Positions 6,427-14,897 are shown, counted from the first letter of the stretch. The stretch: DNA of 14,967 nucleotides from an uncultured Bacteroidales bacterium (GCA_946619625.1 CAMOMF010000017.1:1-14967), one strand, 5' to 3'. A program made the numbers and translations. The notes: a model not told the origin generated them from the letters alone.

Positions 6427-6967
6427 AGAACCTGCGGATTTTGAACTTGAGGTCGTAGCCGTAAGGTGTGACGCTGGTGGCGTCTTCGGTGAAGCCCAAT
6501 TTGGAAGGGCAAATGAGTTTTCCCTCGGCTCCGGAGTACTTCATGCGTGCCAAGGCAAGATGCCAAGCGCTACAAGCCGCAGCACTGGTGATATTGTAGT
6601 GGAACTCGATAGGATGCGATGCGTCGTTGCTGGTCCAGTAGGACAAGGTGTCGGCATTGACATTGAGCGTATAACGCCGGTAACGCAGTTGTACACTGCT
6701 GTTGTCCTCGAGCGGTTTGGTGGAAGTGTCGCCCATTTGGGTGAGGTTGAAATAACAGTAGTCGGCTATTTCCAAGTACTCATTGGGTTTCCACTGGTCG
6801 TAGGGAGGTTCTTCATAAATGATGGTAATATTATTGCGCTTGATGTAGTCGGCAATAAGTTTTTTTTCGTTCTTAAGTTGCGTGGAATAAGCAGTGGCAG
6901 AAGTACAGGAGACTCCGGTCAGCACTACTGCAGCCAGCAGCATGAAATGTAGAAATCGTTTTGTCAT
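6425..6967 (-). CDS. Small lipoprotein, possibly DUF4827-like / FKBP-related
   Basis: 180 residues. Residues 1-20 form a lipoprotein signal (KRF, hydrophobic core LLAAVVLTGVS) with Cys21 as lipidation site. The mature part begins with a lysine-rich helix (LKNEKKLIADYIKRNNI) and then a beta-rich domain including IIYEEPPYDQWKPNEY and a C-terminal VTPYGYDLKFKI strand. The layout, with a central strand pair, an AxxWHLALARMKYSGAEG helix and a PYGYD turn, is similar in outline to the FKBP-like lipoprotein next to it, though conserved prolyl isomerase residues are not convincing. From memory it resembles the Bacteroidota family DUF4827, which also occurs beside a phosphohexomutase gene; this is not checked. 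Its ATG overlaps the TGA of the upstream gene (ATGA), implying coupled translation, and its TGA runs into a 3x TTATTTTC repeat (plus-strand reading). Likely an envelope protein; function unknown. Confidence 0.85.
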   Translation of the reverse strand: MTKRFLHFMLLAAVVLTGVSCTSATAYSTQLKNEKKLIADYIKRNNITIIYEEPPYDQWKPNEYLEIADYCYFNLTQMGDTSTKPLEDNSSVQLRYRRYTLNVNADTLSYWTSNDASHPIEFHYNITSAAACSAWHLALARMKYSGAEGKLICPSKLGFTEDATSVTPYGYDLKFKIRRF

Positions 6968-7491
6968 ATTTTGGTGATGTTATTTACTGTCAGTAGTATG
7001 GATACATTGGTTAGCGGCGGCACTTGTTCGTTGCCATCGCGCCCGTATGCGTTATAATAAGGTGCAAGCAGGCGGAACGTTTCTCCTTCGCGCATGAGGG
7101 GCAGACAGATGTCAATGGCGCGCAGGGTCGCCCTTTTGCCCACTTCGATTTCCTCCTCTACCTCCTCAATGAGTGCGTTGGTGTCCAGATTGCGAATGGT
7201 GGCAGTATATACCACGTGCATTCCGTTTTTCACCTCGCGTCCGTCAGTAGGTGCCTCCCGATAGTACCAGAAATTGGAGATATCGAGCACGTAAGGCAGA
7301 TTCTCCTGTTGTACCCTTTCCACCAGTTTGTGGTCTGCCTCGGTGGCAAGGCGGAAATTCATTTCCATCAACGCGAGGGCGGTTGAGTCGGGTTCTGTCC
7401 TGTTGGCGGCACCTTGAGGTCTTACGCGGCGACAAGCGGTGACAGCCATCAGGCATACCATGCACAATATATATAGCCATCGTTTATTCAT
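6964..7491 (-). CDS. FKBP-type peptidyl-prolyl isomerase-like lipoprotein
   Basis: 175 residues. Lipoprotein signal with hydrophobic core YILCMVCLMAVTA and Cys20, followed by basic RR and a low-complexity linker. Residues 60-85 form an N-terminal extension; about 86-174 match the FKBP fold: VKNGMHVVYTATIRNLDTN (strand pair), VGKRATLRAIDICLPLMREGE (the helix before the active site) and LLAPYYNAYG through PPLTNVSILLTVNNI, equivalent to the FKBP PPxLAYG...IPPNxxLxF/V ending. It recalls the GldI-type FKBP lipoproteins of Bacteroidota and would sit in the periplasmic face of the envelope as a folding helper. Several usual aromatic pocket residues are not recognisable, so catalysis is uncertain. 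The ATG overlaps the HTCS stop by 8 bp (ATGAATAA) and its TGA overlaps the next lipoprotein's ATG, so it is translationally linked on both sides. Confidence 0.88.
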   Translation of the reverse strand: MNKRWLYILCMVCLMAVTACRRVRPQGAANRTEPDSTALALMEMNFRLATEADHKLVERVQQENLPYVLDISNFWYYREAPTDGREVKNGMHVVYTATIRNLDTNALIEEVEEEIEVGKRATLRAIDICLPLMREGETFRLLAPYYNAYGRDGNEQVPPLTNVSILLTVNNITKI

Positions 7492-10400
7492 TTGCTTGTT
7501 TTTCCTCGTTTTTAATGAGTGATTTGCGGTACTCGGTGGGAGTTACACCATATGCGTTTTTGAAACACTTGGCGAAGTAGCGTGAATCATTCATCCCCAC
7601 CATGTAGGTGATTTCGGTTACGTTGTATCGTCCCGACTCGAGCAACTGCGCCGCACGCTTGATACGTACTTCGCGGATAAACTCGACCGGTGACAATCCT
7701 GTCAGACTCTTCAGTTTGTTGAAGAAGACCGTACGCCCGAGGGTCATTTCGCGCACCAAGTCGTCAACGGTAAGGTCGCTGTTGTCCATGTTGTGCTCCA
7801 TGTAATCGAGCAGGTGTGCCAAGAATGTCTCGTCGGGAGTATCCTCTTTGACTTGTTGCGGCTGCAACGCCAAGAGTTGGGCGCGATAGGTTTCTTGGAG
7901 TTTCTTGCGCTGATTGAGTACATTCTCGATACGTGCCATGAGGTACTCGGGCGAGAAGGGCTTGGTAATATAGTCGTCGGCTCCGTACTTGAGTGCCTCC
8001 AGGCGGCTTTCGATAGCGGACTTGGCGGTCAGCAGGATGACCGGTATATGCGAAGTGGAGGGGTCGTTCTTCAGGCGGTCGGTCAACTGTAAGCCGTCCA
8101 TGTTAGGCATCATGAGGTCGCTGATGATCATATCCGGCATTTGCTGCTTAATTTTCTCCAAGGCATCCATGCCGTCCACCGCCTCGCGTACGCTGTAGAG
8201 CGGGGTGAGGAAACTGCGCAAGAAACGGCACATATCCTCATTGTCGTCCACAACGAGTACGTCATAACGGCTGTCGGTGACAGGCTTGAGTTCGATGCCT
8301 TTGCCCTTGACGGCCGGTGTCTGTTCGCCGGCAACGGCAGTGTCATCCACCACCATCTCGGTGACATCATTGCCGAAATGCTCTTTGCCTTTGGGGAACA
8401 GTACGGTGAACGTAGAACCTTTGCCCGGCTCGGATTCCACCTCGATAAAACCGTGCTGCAGATCCACCAATTCCTTGACGAGGTTCAGTCCGATACCGGT
8501 GCCGGTTTTGTTGAGGGCGGAGTGAATCTCGTTTTGTGAGGCAAAGCGTTCGAACAGAACACCTCGTTTGTCCTTGGGAATGCCCATGCCGGTATCTGCC
8601 ACCGCAATGGTGATGTAGTTTTCCCGCTGACCTATACGCACGGTGATACTGCCCTCTTCGGTATATTTGAAGGCGTTGGAGAGCAGATTATAGATAATAG
8701 TATCGGTTTTCTCGCGGTCGAGCCAAACGAGGGTGTCCTCCAATTCGTTCTCGATGGTGAACCGTATATGTTTGTCAGCCGCCTCTTTGTTGAAATTGGC
8801 GCATGTATCGGAGATTTGCTGTTTGAGGTCGAACTGCTGAATCTTGAGGCGCATCTGGTGGTTCTGTATCTTCCGGAAGTCGAGTATTTGGTTTATAAGG
8901 CGCAACATACGGGCGGAGTTGGAGTCCACAATCTCCAACTGGCTTCGTACGGCGGGAGAGATTTTCTCGTTCTTGAGGATATGTTCCACCGGTCCGGCAA
9001 TAAGGGTGAGCGGTGTACGCAGTTCGTGTGAGATGTTGGTGAAGAAACGGAGTTTGATTTCCGTGACTTTCTGTTCCACCTCCACTTCCTGGCGCAGGCG
9101 TGTGACGATGAGCATGGTCTCGTATAACGCCAACGCAATGGCTGCCAGCACCAAGGCGTAAAGGAGGAATGCCCATCCTGTCAGCCAGAAAGGTGCGTGT
9201 ACATGGATATGAAGGGTGCGTTCGTTGTCCACCCATACCCCCGCGGTATTGGTGGAACGGACCCGGAAAGTGTAGTTTCCCTTGTTCAGTTTGGTGTATG
9301 TGGCGCGCCGCAAAGTACCCACTTTGTTCCAGTCGGTATCCACCCCATCCAACTTGTAGGCATACTGAACATCGTCCGTTTCGCCGGGGAATGCCAAGGC
9401 GGCATATTCGATGGAGAAAACAGACTGTGCGTGCCCAAGCGTGATATCCGGCGCATAGCAGATGGCGTCCTGTATGGGTCCGTCCTTAGAGGGCAACACC
9501 GGTTGGTTGAACACCAAGAAATTGGTGAACTGGATACGCGGGACATCGTCGGTGTGAATGATACGTGCGGGGTCGAACTTGCATGCGCCAAAGGAGTAGC
9601 CAAACAGCAGATTGCCATCGTTCATCACCAGGCTCTCGGCTTCGCCGAATACCGCTCCTTTTTCGCCCTCCAAAGCAGAGAAGTTCTGGAAGGTTCGGGA
9701 GTCCATACTGAGGTGAGAGAGACCGTCCTCGTAGCTGAACCATATATCGTTGGTGGTGGGGTCGTCCGCAATGGCGAGGATGATATCCGACACCAATCCG
9801 TTCCGGAGGTTGTAAATGTTCACGTTGTTCTCAGCAAAGAGGTTCTCTGCCAAGGGGTCAATCACCTCTATAAGTCCTCCGCCGAAAGTGCCAATCCAGA
9901 GGTGTCCGTCGGCGGAACGATGCAGTGCCCGAATGTCGAAGTAGGGTGTCTGCCATGTATTCAGTGTGCGGGTGTTGATACGTAAGACACCGGTAGTGGT
10001 GGCGGCAAAAAGGATGGTGTCGTTCACAAACAGCAGTTGCCGCACCTTTGAGCCGAACCGCTGGGGGTAGGTGGTCCAGTCGTTCTCCTGATGGATAAAA
10101 CGTCCGTTGCGAAAAATATTCACTCCACCGCCGAAGGTAGCCACATACAGTGTACTATCCGGTCCGAAACAGAGGTCATACACATCGTTATGGAGCAACG
10201 AATAAGGCTGTCCGTCGTACTTGTATTGCTGTGTGGTCTGTCCGTTAAGCAGGAAGAGTCCGTCCCCTTTGGTGCCCATCCACAGGCTGCCGTCGGCTTG
10301 CTCCCGCATACAATACACAAGGGCGTTCACCGGCAGGGTGGACAAGTATTGCATGTTCGGGTCGAACAGCCGCACGCGCCGATCTTTCGTTGCCAATACC

Positions 10401-11761
10401 AGTGAACTGTCTTTCAACTGAACCATTGCCCGCAGTTCGCCCGAATGATGCATGTCTTGGCGCAAGTCGTACAACTGAAACGCATGCGGTACGGGTCGGA
10501 TACGGTCCAATCCCAAGTCGTAGGTGCCCAGCCACATCGTGCCATGGGTGTCCATATAGGCAGAGTGTATCATGTTGGTCACGCCGCCCAAACGGTCTTC
10601 GAGGCAGTCCGTCTCGACGTTGTAGAAGGAGAATCCTCCTCCCTGAGGGTTTATCCAGACGCCGCCGTGTTTGTCTTCAAAGGCGATAAAGTTGCGTGTG
10701 AGGAGGTTGTCGTATCGTTCGTCAATGGGTGCGGTGTAGCGCACGAGTTCCTTGGTCCATGGGCTGTAGCGCAACACTCCTTTTTCCTCGTTTGCCAACC
10801 ACACAAACCCGTGCGAGTCCACGTATAAATCGTAGAACAGGTTGCTATGCAGCAGGGGCGTGTTCCGAGTGTTGTAAACGAAGGTGTTCCCATTGCGCTT
10901 GTCGTACCAAACAAAGCCGTCGTTTTCGGTAAGAATCACCAACGACCCCGGGTCAGCCGAATGGATGTAAGTGATGGGCGAATGTACGCCGATGTCGATG
11001 GCATCGAATCGTTGTCCTCGCGGAGAGAACCGCCACAACTTGCCGCTTTCCGAGCCAAACCACAGGAACTTGTCGTCGGAGCATCCCGAAAGCAGACAGT
11101 TGTCCGCATCGGTTTCTCCTGGCAGGAAACTGCTCTTTCCGTCCTCGCGTACCGCCTCCAATCCCTTGGTGGTACCCGCCCAGACAGTGCTGCTACCGGT
11201 ATGAAACAGACAGTTGATGTTCCCATAGAAGGTGTAGAGTGTCTGCTCTGTTTGGTCCGTAAAGGTGCCGTCCTGCTCGGACACATGCAACAGGTTGTTG
11301 CCGCCAGCGAGCCAGATGTCCCCTTTGCGTGTTTCCAAGAGGAGCCGCTCCATGGGGCGGTTGTTGTTGAAACGGGTGTCGAGGATGTTCGTGGCGAGAA
11401 TCTGCTCGGTATGTTTGTTCAGCCGGTAGAACGTGCCGCTGTATGCGCGCATCCACAGATAGCCCAGACTGTCCTCGTAGAGTGCGTCAATCCGGTTGGA
11501 TGAGAGTGTTTCGCCGTAGAAAGAGGGCTTGTAAGTTTTGAATTCGTACCCGTCAAAGCGGTTCAAGCCGTCCCATGTACCAAACCACATGAAACCGTCT
11601 TTGTCTTGGAGGATGGACATGACGGTGTTCTGGGACAACCCGTCCGTTACGCTGTAGTGGTGCACAGAGTAGGGGTTCCGATCCTGTGCCGACAACAGCG
11701 ATCCCGCCAGACCAATCAGTCCGACCAGTGCGATTATTCCTATGTTCGTTTTAACTTTCAA
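7484..11761 (-). CDS. Hybrid two-component system (HTCS) sensor/regulator
   Basis: 1425 residues, all HTCS parts present. Signal peptide 1-25 (ends LSAQ). About 14 propeller (Reg_prop) motifs of the GxxWxGT..GLxxF kind between 55 and 690, for example GFMWFGTWDGLNRFDG (56-71), GTMWLGTYDLGL and GHLWIGTFGGGL, enough for two seven-bladed propellers. Y_Y_Y domain about 780-855, one transmembrane segment 859-880, dimerisation/phosphoacceptor HisKA with SHELRTP (His912), HATPase with N-box NLLSNAFKYT (Asn1029), DTGMGIP (1056-1062) and GTGIGL (1087-1092), receiver with DD 1172-1173, phosphorylated Asp1215, Thr1245 and Lys1267, and an AraC-type HTH 1311-1415. It would sense a periplasmic ligand and bind DNA from the inner membrane. 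The start is TTG directly after an in-frame TAA and just before the signal peptide; no ATG exists before residue 47. Adjacent to M16 upstream (29 bp) and overlapping FKBP by 8 bp. No SusC/D neighbours seen. Confidence 0.95.
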   Translation of the reverse strand: MKVKTNIGIIALVGLIGLAGSLLSAQDRNPYSVHHYSVTDGLSQNTVMSILQDKDGFMWFGTWDGLNRFDGYEFKTYKPSFYGETLSSNRIDALYEDSLGYLWMRAYSGTFYRLNKHTEQILATNILDTRFNNNRPMERLLLETRKGDIWLAGGNNLLHVSEQDGTFTDQTEQTLYTFYGNINCLFHTGSSTVWAGTTKGLEAVREDGKSSFLPGETDADNCLLSGCSDDKFLWFGSESGKLWRFSPRGQRFDAIDIGVHSPITYIHSADPGSLVILTENDGFVWYDKRNGNTFVYNTRNTPLLHSNLFYDLYVDSHGFVWLANEEKGVLRYSPWTKELVRYTAPIDERYDNLLTRNFIAFEDKHGGVWINPQGGGFSFYNVETDCLEDRLGGVTNMIHSAYMDTHGTMWLGTYDLGLDRIRPVPHAFQLYDLRQDMHHSGELRAMVQLKDSSLVLATKDRRVRLFDPNMQYLSTLPVNALVYCMREQADGSLWMGTKGDGLFLLNGQTTQQYKYDGQPYSLLHNDVYDLCFGPDSTLYVATFGGGVNIFRNGRFIHQENDWTTYPQRFGSKVRQLLFVNDTILFAATTTGVLRINTRTLNTWQTPYFDIRALHRSADGHLWIGTFGGGLIEVIDPLAENLFAENNVNIYNLRNGLVSDIILAIADDPTTNDIWFSYEDGLSHLSMDSRTFQNFSALEGEKGAVFGEAESLVMNDGNLLFGYSFGACKFDPARIIHTDDVPRIQFTNFLVFNQPVLPSKDGPIQDAICYAPDITLGHAQSVFSIEYAALAFPGETDDVQYAYKLDGVDTDWNKVGTLRRATYTKLNKGNYTFRVRSTNTAGVWVDNERTLHIHVHAPFWLTGWAFLLYALVLAAIALALYETMLIVTRLRQEVEVEQKVTEIKLRFFTNISHELRTPLTLIAGPVEHILKNEKISPAVRSQLEIVDSNSARMLRLINQILDFRKIQNHQMRLKIQQFDLKQQISDTCANFNKEAADKHIRFTIENELEDTLVWLDREKTDTIIYNLLSNAFKYTEEGSITVRIGQRENYITIAVADTGMGIPKDKRGVLFERFASQNEIHSALNKTGTGIGLNLVKELVDLQHGFIEVESEPGKGSTFTVLFPKGKEHFGNDVTEMVVDDTAVAGEQTPAVKGKGIELKPVTDSRYDVLVVDDNEDMCRFLRSFLTPLYSVREAVDGMDALEKIKQQMPDMIISDLMMPNMDGLQLTDRLKNDPSTSHIPVILLTAKSAIESRLEALKYGADDYITKPFSPEYLMARIENVLNQRKKLQETYRAQLLALQPQQVKEDTPDETFLAHLLDYMEHNMDNSDLTVDDLVREMTLGRTVFFNKLKSLTGLSPVEFIREVRIKRAAQLLESGRYNVTEITYMVGMNDSRYFAKCFKNAYGVTPTEYRKSLIKNEEKQANE

Positions 11762-11790
11762 TTATCAAGTGTCAATTGCCAAGTGTCAAC
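11762..11790. repeat. Short CAAGTGTCAA direct repeat between M16 and HTCS genes
   Basis: Plus strand reads TCAAGTGTCAATTGCCAAGTGTCAAC: CAAGTGTCAA at 11766-11775 and again at 11780-11789, a 14-bp period. On the coding strand this is TTGACACTTGGCAATTGACACTTGATAATTG, whose last TTG is the HTCS start codon. It is the whole spacer between the two genes and looks like a variant of the A/T iterative spacers. Confidence 0.75.
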
Positions 11791-14601
11791 TTACTCGGGC
11801 AGCATTACGACCTCGAACATGTTGCCGCTGTCCACCAGTTTCTTCAGGGTTTGCTGCACAGACTCGGCGGTGATGTTCTCCACGACGGGGCGGTACTCCT
11901 TGGCGCGGTTAACGCCTAACTTGTAGTAAATCTCCATGGTTTTTGCCCACCAATAGTTCTTTTCGAGGTCTTCCTGCAGGTCTTTGAGCATGGACTCTTT
12001 TTCTTTCTGCAGGTCACCCGGAAGGGGTCCGTTCTGAATGATGGTCTGTACTTCTTCGTGGATAATTTCCATGAGTCGTACTTGCTTGTCGGGGTCGGTG
12101 TCAAACTGCATGATCAGTCCTGCTTCGGGAACGGGGTTGGCTTGGAAATAGCCGTAGGTGCCCACACCGTAACTGCCGCCCTCGCGTTCGCGAACGGACT
12201 CCAGGTAGCGTGTGCTGAGGATACGCCCAATTATCTCCATGTTCATTGCGTTGGCAAGTGAGTAATTGAAGTCGTAGGAGGTGTACTGTATGCGGTTTGA
12301 TGCCGTGGTCGTTTCCATCGGTCGGCTGAAATAGTTCAGCACTCTGCCTTTTGGTGCACGTATACCGTTATCGACGAAATGCTCGGTTTGCCTCTTTTGT
12401 GTTTTCAGTCCGCCGAGATAGGTGCAGATGAGTCGTTGCGTCTCCTTGTCATCGGGGTTGATGTTTCCGACAAAGAAGAAGGTGAAGTCTGCCGCGTTGC
12501 CGAAACGCTCACGGTAAATCTGCATGATTTTGTCCAAGTCGGCTTTCTTGAGGTTCTCTTCATTGAACAGAAGGGTGCGTGGCGAATGGTCTGTGCCGGT
12601 GAGTTGTACTGAGTCGCTGAATACCGCCTTGGGGTTTGTACTGCGGTTGCGCAACTGATTGCTCAGCATGTTGATGAGGGTTTGATATGCCTCGTCATCA
12701 CGCCTGGGTGCAGTGAAATTCAGATATACTAACTGCAGCAGCGTTTCGAAATCTTTCATAGAACTGCTGCCAGACAGGCTTTCATTGGTCTCGTTGATGG
12801 AGGTGCTGCATCGAACGGTTTTTCCGCTGAGTGCTTTCTGCAGGTCGGTGGAGCTGTAGTCACCGAGTCCCATGAAGTCGATGGCTATAGTTGCCAGTCC
12901 TGAGGACATGAGGTCCTCTGTCTTGACAAGCGATTCGCCTCCCCACGAGAAGGCAGACATAACAATCTCGTCCTGCTTGAAATCGGTCTGTTTGATGACC
13001 ACGCGCACTCCGTTTTTCAGTGTCCACTCAGTGGCGCCCAAATCAGACAGGGCACGGCGTTTGGCAATTTTGCCCGCCTTGATATTGTCTTTCACCAAAC
13101 GGCTGTCCACGGCTGCTTCCACGGGCTTGTCGATGGCAAGGTCCGGCATGGCGTGGAGTGCGGCGACAATCTCGGCTTGTGAAGGGGGTGCGACGGCATC
13201 TTTTTCGGGGGCCTGGATATTAACAATGACATTGTCAGCCGTTACGTAGGTTGCTGCCAGTTGGTTCAGTATGTCCGTGGTAATGTACGGAAGGGTGGCT
13301 TTCACAAAATCATACTCCCAGCGAATCCCCGGGATGGGCGAGTGTTCCAAGAAGTTGGCGATATACTCGTTCACATAACTGATGTTGCGTGTAGTGTTGC
13401 GCTCGTTGTAACTCTTTTCGTAACTGTTGAGCATCTCGGTTTTGGCGCGTTCGAGTTCGTCTTGAGTGAAACCGTATCGGCGCATTTTCTCAATCTGCTC
13501 TACTAACAGAGAGAATGCGGCTTTTTCCTGTCCCTCCTTGGCAGACACGCTGGTGTAGAATCCGTCGCGTGTGGGCACCAAGTCGGTGTACGCCATCACG
13601 CCGCCCATGATCGGTGCGTCGGGACGCATGGAAATCTCCTGGAGACGTTCGCCGAGGATGGAGTAAATCAGGTTGTCGAGGATTTGACTGCGGATGTATC
13701 CCTGTACGGTGCCCTTGACGGCATCGGGCAGTGGTTCGTGCTTGAAGATGACACGTATGTTGCTGGACTGCGCTTCGGGGTCGGTAACGATAGCCACGAT
13801 AGGTTCAACGTTGTCCCCGATTCCGTAGTAGGGGCGTACTCCGCGGTTGGCACGCTCCGGCACATCTTTCCACAAGGCTTGAATTTTTGCCTCGATGGCA
13901 TCCACGTCGATGTCGCCGACCACGATGATTGCCTGCAAGTCGGGACCGTACCACTGCTTGTAGTAGGCACGGAGTGCATCGTAACTGAAGTTGTTGATAA
14001 CCGCCGTGTCACCAATCACGTCGCGCTTGGCATACTGGCTGCCCGGGTACATGAGTTCGTTGCTCTTTTTCCACATGCGCCGCGCTGCCGTGCGTCCTGT
14101 ACGCCATTCCTCCCGGATGACCCCACGCTCAGCGTCAATCTCCTCGGGAAGGAGACTGACCGCGCAACTCCAATCGTGCATGACGAGGAGGGCGCTGTCG
14201 ATAATCCCCTCACGGTAGGTGGGTACATCACTAAGGCGGTAAACGGTTCTGTCCAAAGACGTGTAGGCGTTGATATTTCCGCCAAAATTGACGCCGACGG
14301 ACTCGAAGTAGTTGATAATCCCCTTGCCCTCGAAATGCTCTGTGCCGTTGAAACACATGTGCTCGAGGAAGTGCGCGAGTCCATTCTGGTGGTCTTCCTC
14401 CAAGATCGCTCCAACCGCCTGCGCGATGTGGAACTCGCAGCGCTCTTTGGGCATTTCATTATGACGGATGTAATAGGTCAAACCATTGGGTAAGTGCCCT
14501 ACACGTACGTTACTATCCAAGGGCAGTACGGGAGCACTATCCTGCGCAGAGAGGGCTATCCCTGCAGCGCAAAAAATCAAACTGAGAAAAAAGCGTTTCA
14601 T
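11791..14601 (-). CDS. Exported M16 family zinc metallopeptidase (PqqL-like)
   Basis: 936 residues from the ATG at 14601, close to the length of E. coli PqqL. Signal peptide residues 1-20 (KRFF, hydrophobic core, ending ALSAQ|D), so it acts in the periplasm or outside. The N-terminal half carries the inverted zinc motif HFLEH (77-81) with Glu80 as catalytic base and Glu158 as third ligand, 77 residues after His81, as the family requires, followed by GVIREEW. A first M16_C region contains VVGDIDVDAIEAKIQALWKD (228-247). The C-terminal half repeats the fold without a zinc motif; RYLESVREREGGSYGVGTYG (798-817) holds the usual Arg/Tyr substrate pair (Tyr811). The open frame extends 28 codons further to a TTG at 14685, but that codon lies within the -7 promoter box and the extension would bury the signal, so I take 14601. 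Leader of roughly 75 nt. Substrate unknown; probably peptide clearance. Confidence 0.95.
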   Translation of the reverse strand: MKRFFLSLIFCAAGIALSAQDSAPVLPLDSNVRVGHLPNGLTYYIRHNEMPKERCEFHIAQAVGAILEEDHQNGLAHFLEHMCFNGTEHFEGKGIINYFESVGVNFGGNINAYTSLDRTVYRLSDVPTYREGIIDSALLVMHDWSCAVSLLPEEIDAERGVIREEWRTGRTAARRMWKKSNELMYPGSQYAKRDVIGDTAVINNFSYDALRAYYKQWYGPDLQAIIVVGDIDVDAIEAKIQALWKDVPERANRGVRPYYGIGDNVEPIVAIVTDPEAQSSNIRVIFKHEPLPDAVKGTVQGYIRSQILDNLIYSILGERLQEISMRPDAPIMGGVMAYTDLVPTRDGFYTSVSAKEGQEKAAFSLLVEQIEKMRRYGFTQDELERAKTEMLNSYEKSYNERNTTRNISYVNEYIANFLEHSPIPGIRWEYDFVKATLPYITTDILNQLAATYVTADNVIVNIQAPEKDAVAPPSQAEIVAALHAMPDLAIDKPVEAAVDSRLVKDNIKAGKIAKRRALSDLGATEWTLKNGVRVVIKQTDFKQDEIVMSAFSWGGESLVKTEDLMSSGLATIAIDFMGLGDYSSTDLQKALSGKTVRCSTSINETNESLSGSSSMKDFETLLQLVYLNFTAPRRDDEAYQTLINMLSNQLRNRSTNPKAVFSDSVQLTGTDHSPRTLLFNEENLKKADLDKIMQIYRERFGNAADFTFFFVGNINPDDKETQRLICTYLGGLKTQKRQTEHFVDNGIRAPKGRVLNYFSRPMETTTASNRIQYTSYDFNYSLANAMNMEIIGRILSTRYLESVREREGGSYGVGTYGYFQANPVPEAGLIMQFDTDPDKQVRLMEIIHEEVQTIIQNGPLPGDLQKEKESMLKDLQEDLEKNYWWAKTMEIYYKLGVNRAKEYRPVVENITAESVQQTLKKLVDSGNMFEVVMLPE

Positions 14602-14682
14602 ATATTTTGTTTTAGTTATTTTTATCGATATTACAGGCTGTGGGTAAGACACGTTAGCCGATGCTACACAGCAATGCGGGTG
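14602..14682 (-). other. 5' leader of the M16 gene
   Basis: About 75 nt between the predicted transcript start and the ATG. Contains no obvious riboswitch consensus or long hairpin; the last 25 bases before the ATG are A-rich (AACTAAAACAAAATAT on the coding strand) with no Shine-Dalgarno site, which is the usual Bacteroidota initiation setting. The in-frame TTG seen further upstream lies within the promoter and cannot be in the transcript. Confidence 0.55.
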
Positions 14683-14714
14683 CAAAGTTAATACTTTTTT
14701 CTGATATATGCAAG
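14683..14714 (-). promoter_or_regulatory. Bacteroides-type promoter for the M16-led transcription unit
   Basis: On the minus strand TAACTTTG at 14683-14690 is an exact match to the Bacteroidota -7 box TAnnTTTG. CTTG at 14711-14714 matches three of four bases of the -33 box TTTG, separated by exactly 20 bp. A transcript would begin near 14676, leaving a leader of about 75 nt to the ATG at 14601. Spacing and -7 match are strong; transcription is inferred. It is the only promoter of this kind I recognise in the window. Confidence 0.75.
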
Positions 14715-14769
14715 GAATTTTTGAAAAAAGTGAAAAAATGGCATTTTTTTGCAGTGGAGGTGGAATGGG

Positions 14770-14824
14770 AATGGTACAAGAATGGTATTACAATGGTATT
14801 ACAATGGTATTACAATGGTATTAC
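14770..14824. repeat. 11-bp tandem repeat, four perfect copies plus one degenerate
   Basis: Unit AATGGTATTAC repeats perfectly at 14781-14791, 14792-14802, 14803-14813 and 14814-14824. A degenerate copy AATGGTACAAG sits at 14770-14780, preceded by further AATGG-like bases from 14764. The period is close to one DNA helical turn, so each copy would present the same face. The array begins about 95 bp and ends about 150 bp upstream of the predicted M16 transcript start. Function unknown: regulator array or a minisatellite. Confidence 0.95.
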
Positions 14825-14897
14825 TCAGTTTTGAAGTTGGTGTAGAAAAGTGAGAAACGAAAAAAGCGGGAAATTTTGAAAGGGATTTTTGGACGAA

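Noticed and set aside
9197..9985. Plus-strand open frame of 262 codons.
   Set aside because: Antisense to the HTCS propeller and Y_Y_Y region; a composition shadow.
11761..11789. Perfect sigma70-like promoter on the minus strand: TTGACA, 17 bp, GATAAT.
   Set aside because: Bacteroidota primary sigma recognises TTTG/TAnnTTTG instead; the match arises from the CAAGTGTCAA repeat, and a start from it would fall within the HTCS coding sequence.
13684..14493. Long plus-strand open frame of 269 codons.
   Set aside because: Lies wholly antisense to the M16 peptidase, whose motifs (HFLEH, Glu158) are conserved; the frame has no recognisable protein character.
14602..14685. 28-residue N-terminal extension of the M16 protein from a TTG.
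   Set aside because: The TTG is part of the -7 promoter box and the extension would bury a clear signal peptide that starts at the ATG at 14601.
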